From Hippasteria phrygiana (Eukaryota > Echinodermata > Asteroidea > Valvatida > Goniasteridae), in contig JAZGUH010000360.1 in assembly GCA_037893225.1 (NCBI GenBank), positions 1,116,001 to 1,180,000 of the forward strand: a DNA stretch of 64,000 nt. Direction: 5' to 3'. Positions 63,911 to 64,000 of this stretch are shown one piece after another. The notes beneath the pieces were generated by a model that was not told the origin of the DNA, searched no databases, and saw only the letters and a program-made list of their open reading frames with translations. A program made the position numbers and the translations under genes. Numbering within the stretch: position 1 is the first letter of the stretch; each line of letters starts with the position of its first letter.

Positions 63911-64000
63911 TGAGTAGAGCACGTCCATACCCCAGGGAATTTGACAGGCATGGAGCAATAAGTAGAAGGTAATATGCACACAGATGTTGGCCGGAAAGAA
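63911..64000 (+). repeat. Partial monomer at the right edge
   Basis: The first 90 bases of the next monomer are present. It has TGAGTAGAG, the 232-base C, CCCCAGGG, GACAGGC and AATAAGTAG (63962), so it is class L-like, with a private A to C at 63922 (GAGCACGTCC). It shows that the array continues past the window. Confidence 0.92.

Larger units (their letters stand above)
1..64000 (+). repeat. Satellite array, 231/232-base monomer, 276 complete copies
   Basis: The whole window is one head-to-tail tandem array. Monomer starts can be followed without a gap from base 1 to 63911, in steps of 231 or 232 bases. The two exceptions are a 231-base step at 29172, where a 232-form copy lost one base, and a 234-base step at 59050. 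I count 123 copies of 231 and 153 of the 232 form. No copy is inverted and no foreign sequence interrupts the array. A representative monomer (926-1156 type) is about 38% GC with five CpG dinucleotides. Neither array edge is in the window, so the true length is unknown but exceeds 64 kb. Function is inferred only: arrays like this usually lie in centromeric, pericentromeric or subtelomeric heterochromatin. I do not recognise the family. Confidence 0.98.

Noticed and set aside
1..64000. CRISPR array
   Set aside because: The unit is 231-232 bases of continuous repeat with no distinct spacers, and no cas genes are present.
1..64000. tRNA, rRNA, 5S or spliceosomal RNA genes
   Set aside because: The monomer shows no cloverleaf, no recognisable 5S internal control region and no conserved rRNA stretch, and nothing else is in the window.
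1..64000. Telomere repeats, long terminal repeats or terminal inverted repeats of a mobile element
   Set aside because: No short telomere-type repeat, no target-site duplication and no interruption of the monomer register was found.

Overview
The window is satellite DNA from end to end: one tandem array with no unique flank, no gene, no RNA gene and no inserted mobile element. I count 276 complete head-to-tail monomers (1-63910) plus a 90-base start of the next (63911-64000). Every copy has the same orientation. Of the complete monomers, 123 are the 231-base form and 153 the 232-base form; they differ by one C after monomer position 15 (AAGTCATACC versus AAGTCCATACC). Two copies of the 232 form carry a further indel: one base lost at 29324/29325 and two net bases gained at 59175-59181. 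A representative monomer is about 38% GC. A long array with layered higher-order structure points to a eukaryotic pericentromere, centromere or other heterochromatic block. I do not recognise the family and cannot name the organism.

Monomer numbering used here: p1 is the T of TGAGTA, on the 231-base form (base 1 of the window is p1). Main diagnostic sites: p5, p7 (TGAGTAAAG, TGAGTAGAG, TGAGCAGAG); C insertion after p15; p21-23 (CCCCAGGG, CCCTAGGG, CCTCAGGG, CCCGAGGG, CCCAAGGG, CCCTTGGG); p34-37 (GACAGGC, GACATGC, GACAGAC, GATAGGC); p47, p51, p52; p56, p62, p66, p68 (GAAGGTAATATGCACAC versus GACGGTAACATGTACAC and hybrids); p72 (CAGATG/CACATG); p94; p115; p125; p136; p147, p149; p154; p169; p173; p181, p186, p189; p202; p211; p218.

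Layout: 1-4629, 20 monomers of mixed classes with several private substitutions and early 4-mer and 5-mer duplications; 4630-18284, block L1 (59 monomers), built by nested 5-, 6-, 16-, 13- and 8-monomer duplications; 18285-32183, block R1 (60 monomers), with 4-mer and 12-mer duplications; 32184-41905, block L2 (42 monomers), a second L block with 11-mer and 13-mer duplications; 41906-56272, block R2 (62 monomers), a second R block with its own 6-mer and 11-mer duplications; 56273-63910, 33 monomers of mixed composition with rising private mutation.

The organisation therefore has three levels: a 231/232-base monomer, irregular multimers of about 0.46-3.7 kb, and a roughly 24-28 kb L-R super-unit present twice in tandem. 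Variants confined to L (p154 C to A, nine copies) or to R (GATAGGC, six copies) support the super-unit. Changes in the offset between R1 and R2 (23621, 22695, 19916, 21307, then 21308) are each explained by a whole-multimer gain or loss, or by the single-base deletion. The sequence reads as a snapshot of unequal exchange and segmental amplification, not as a gene system.
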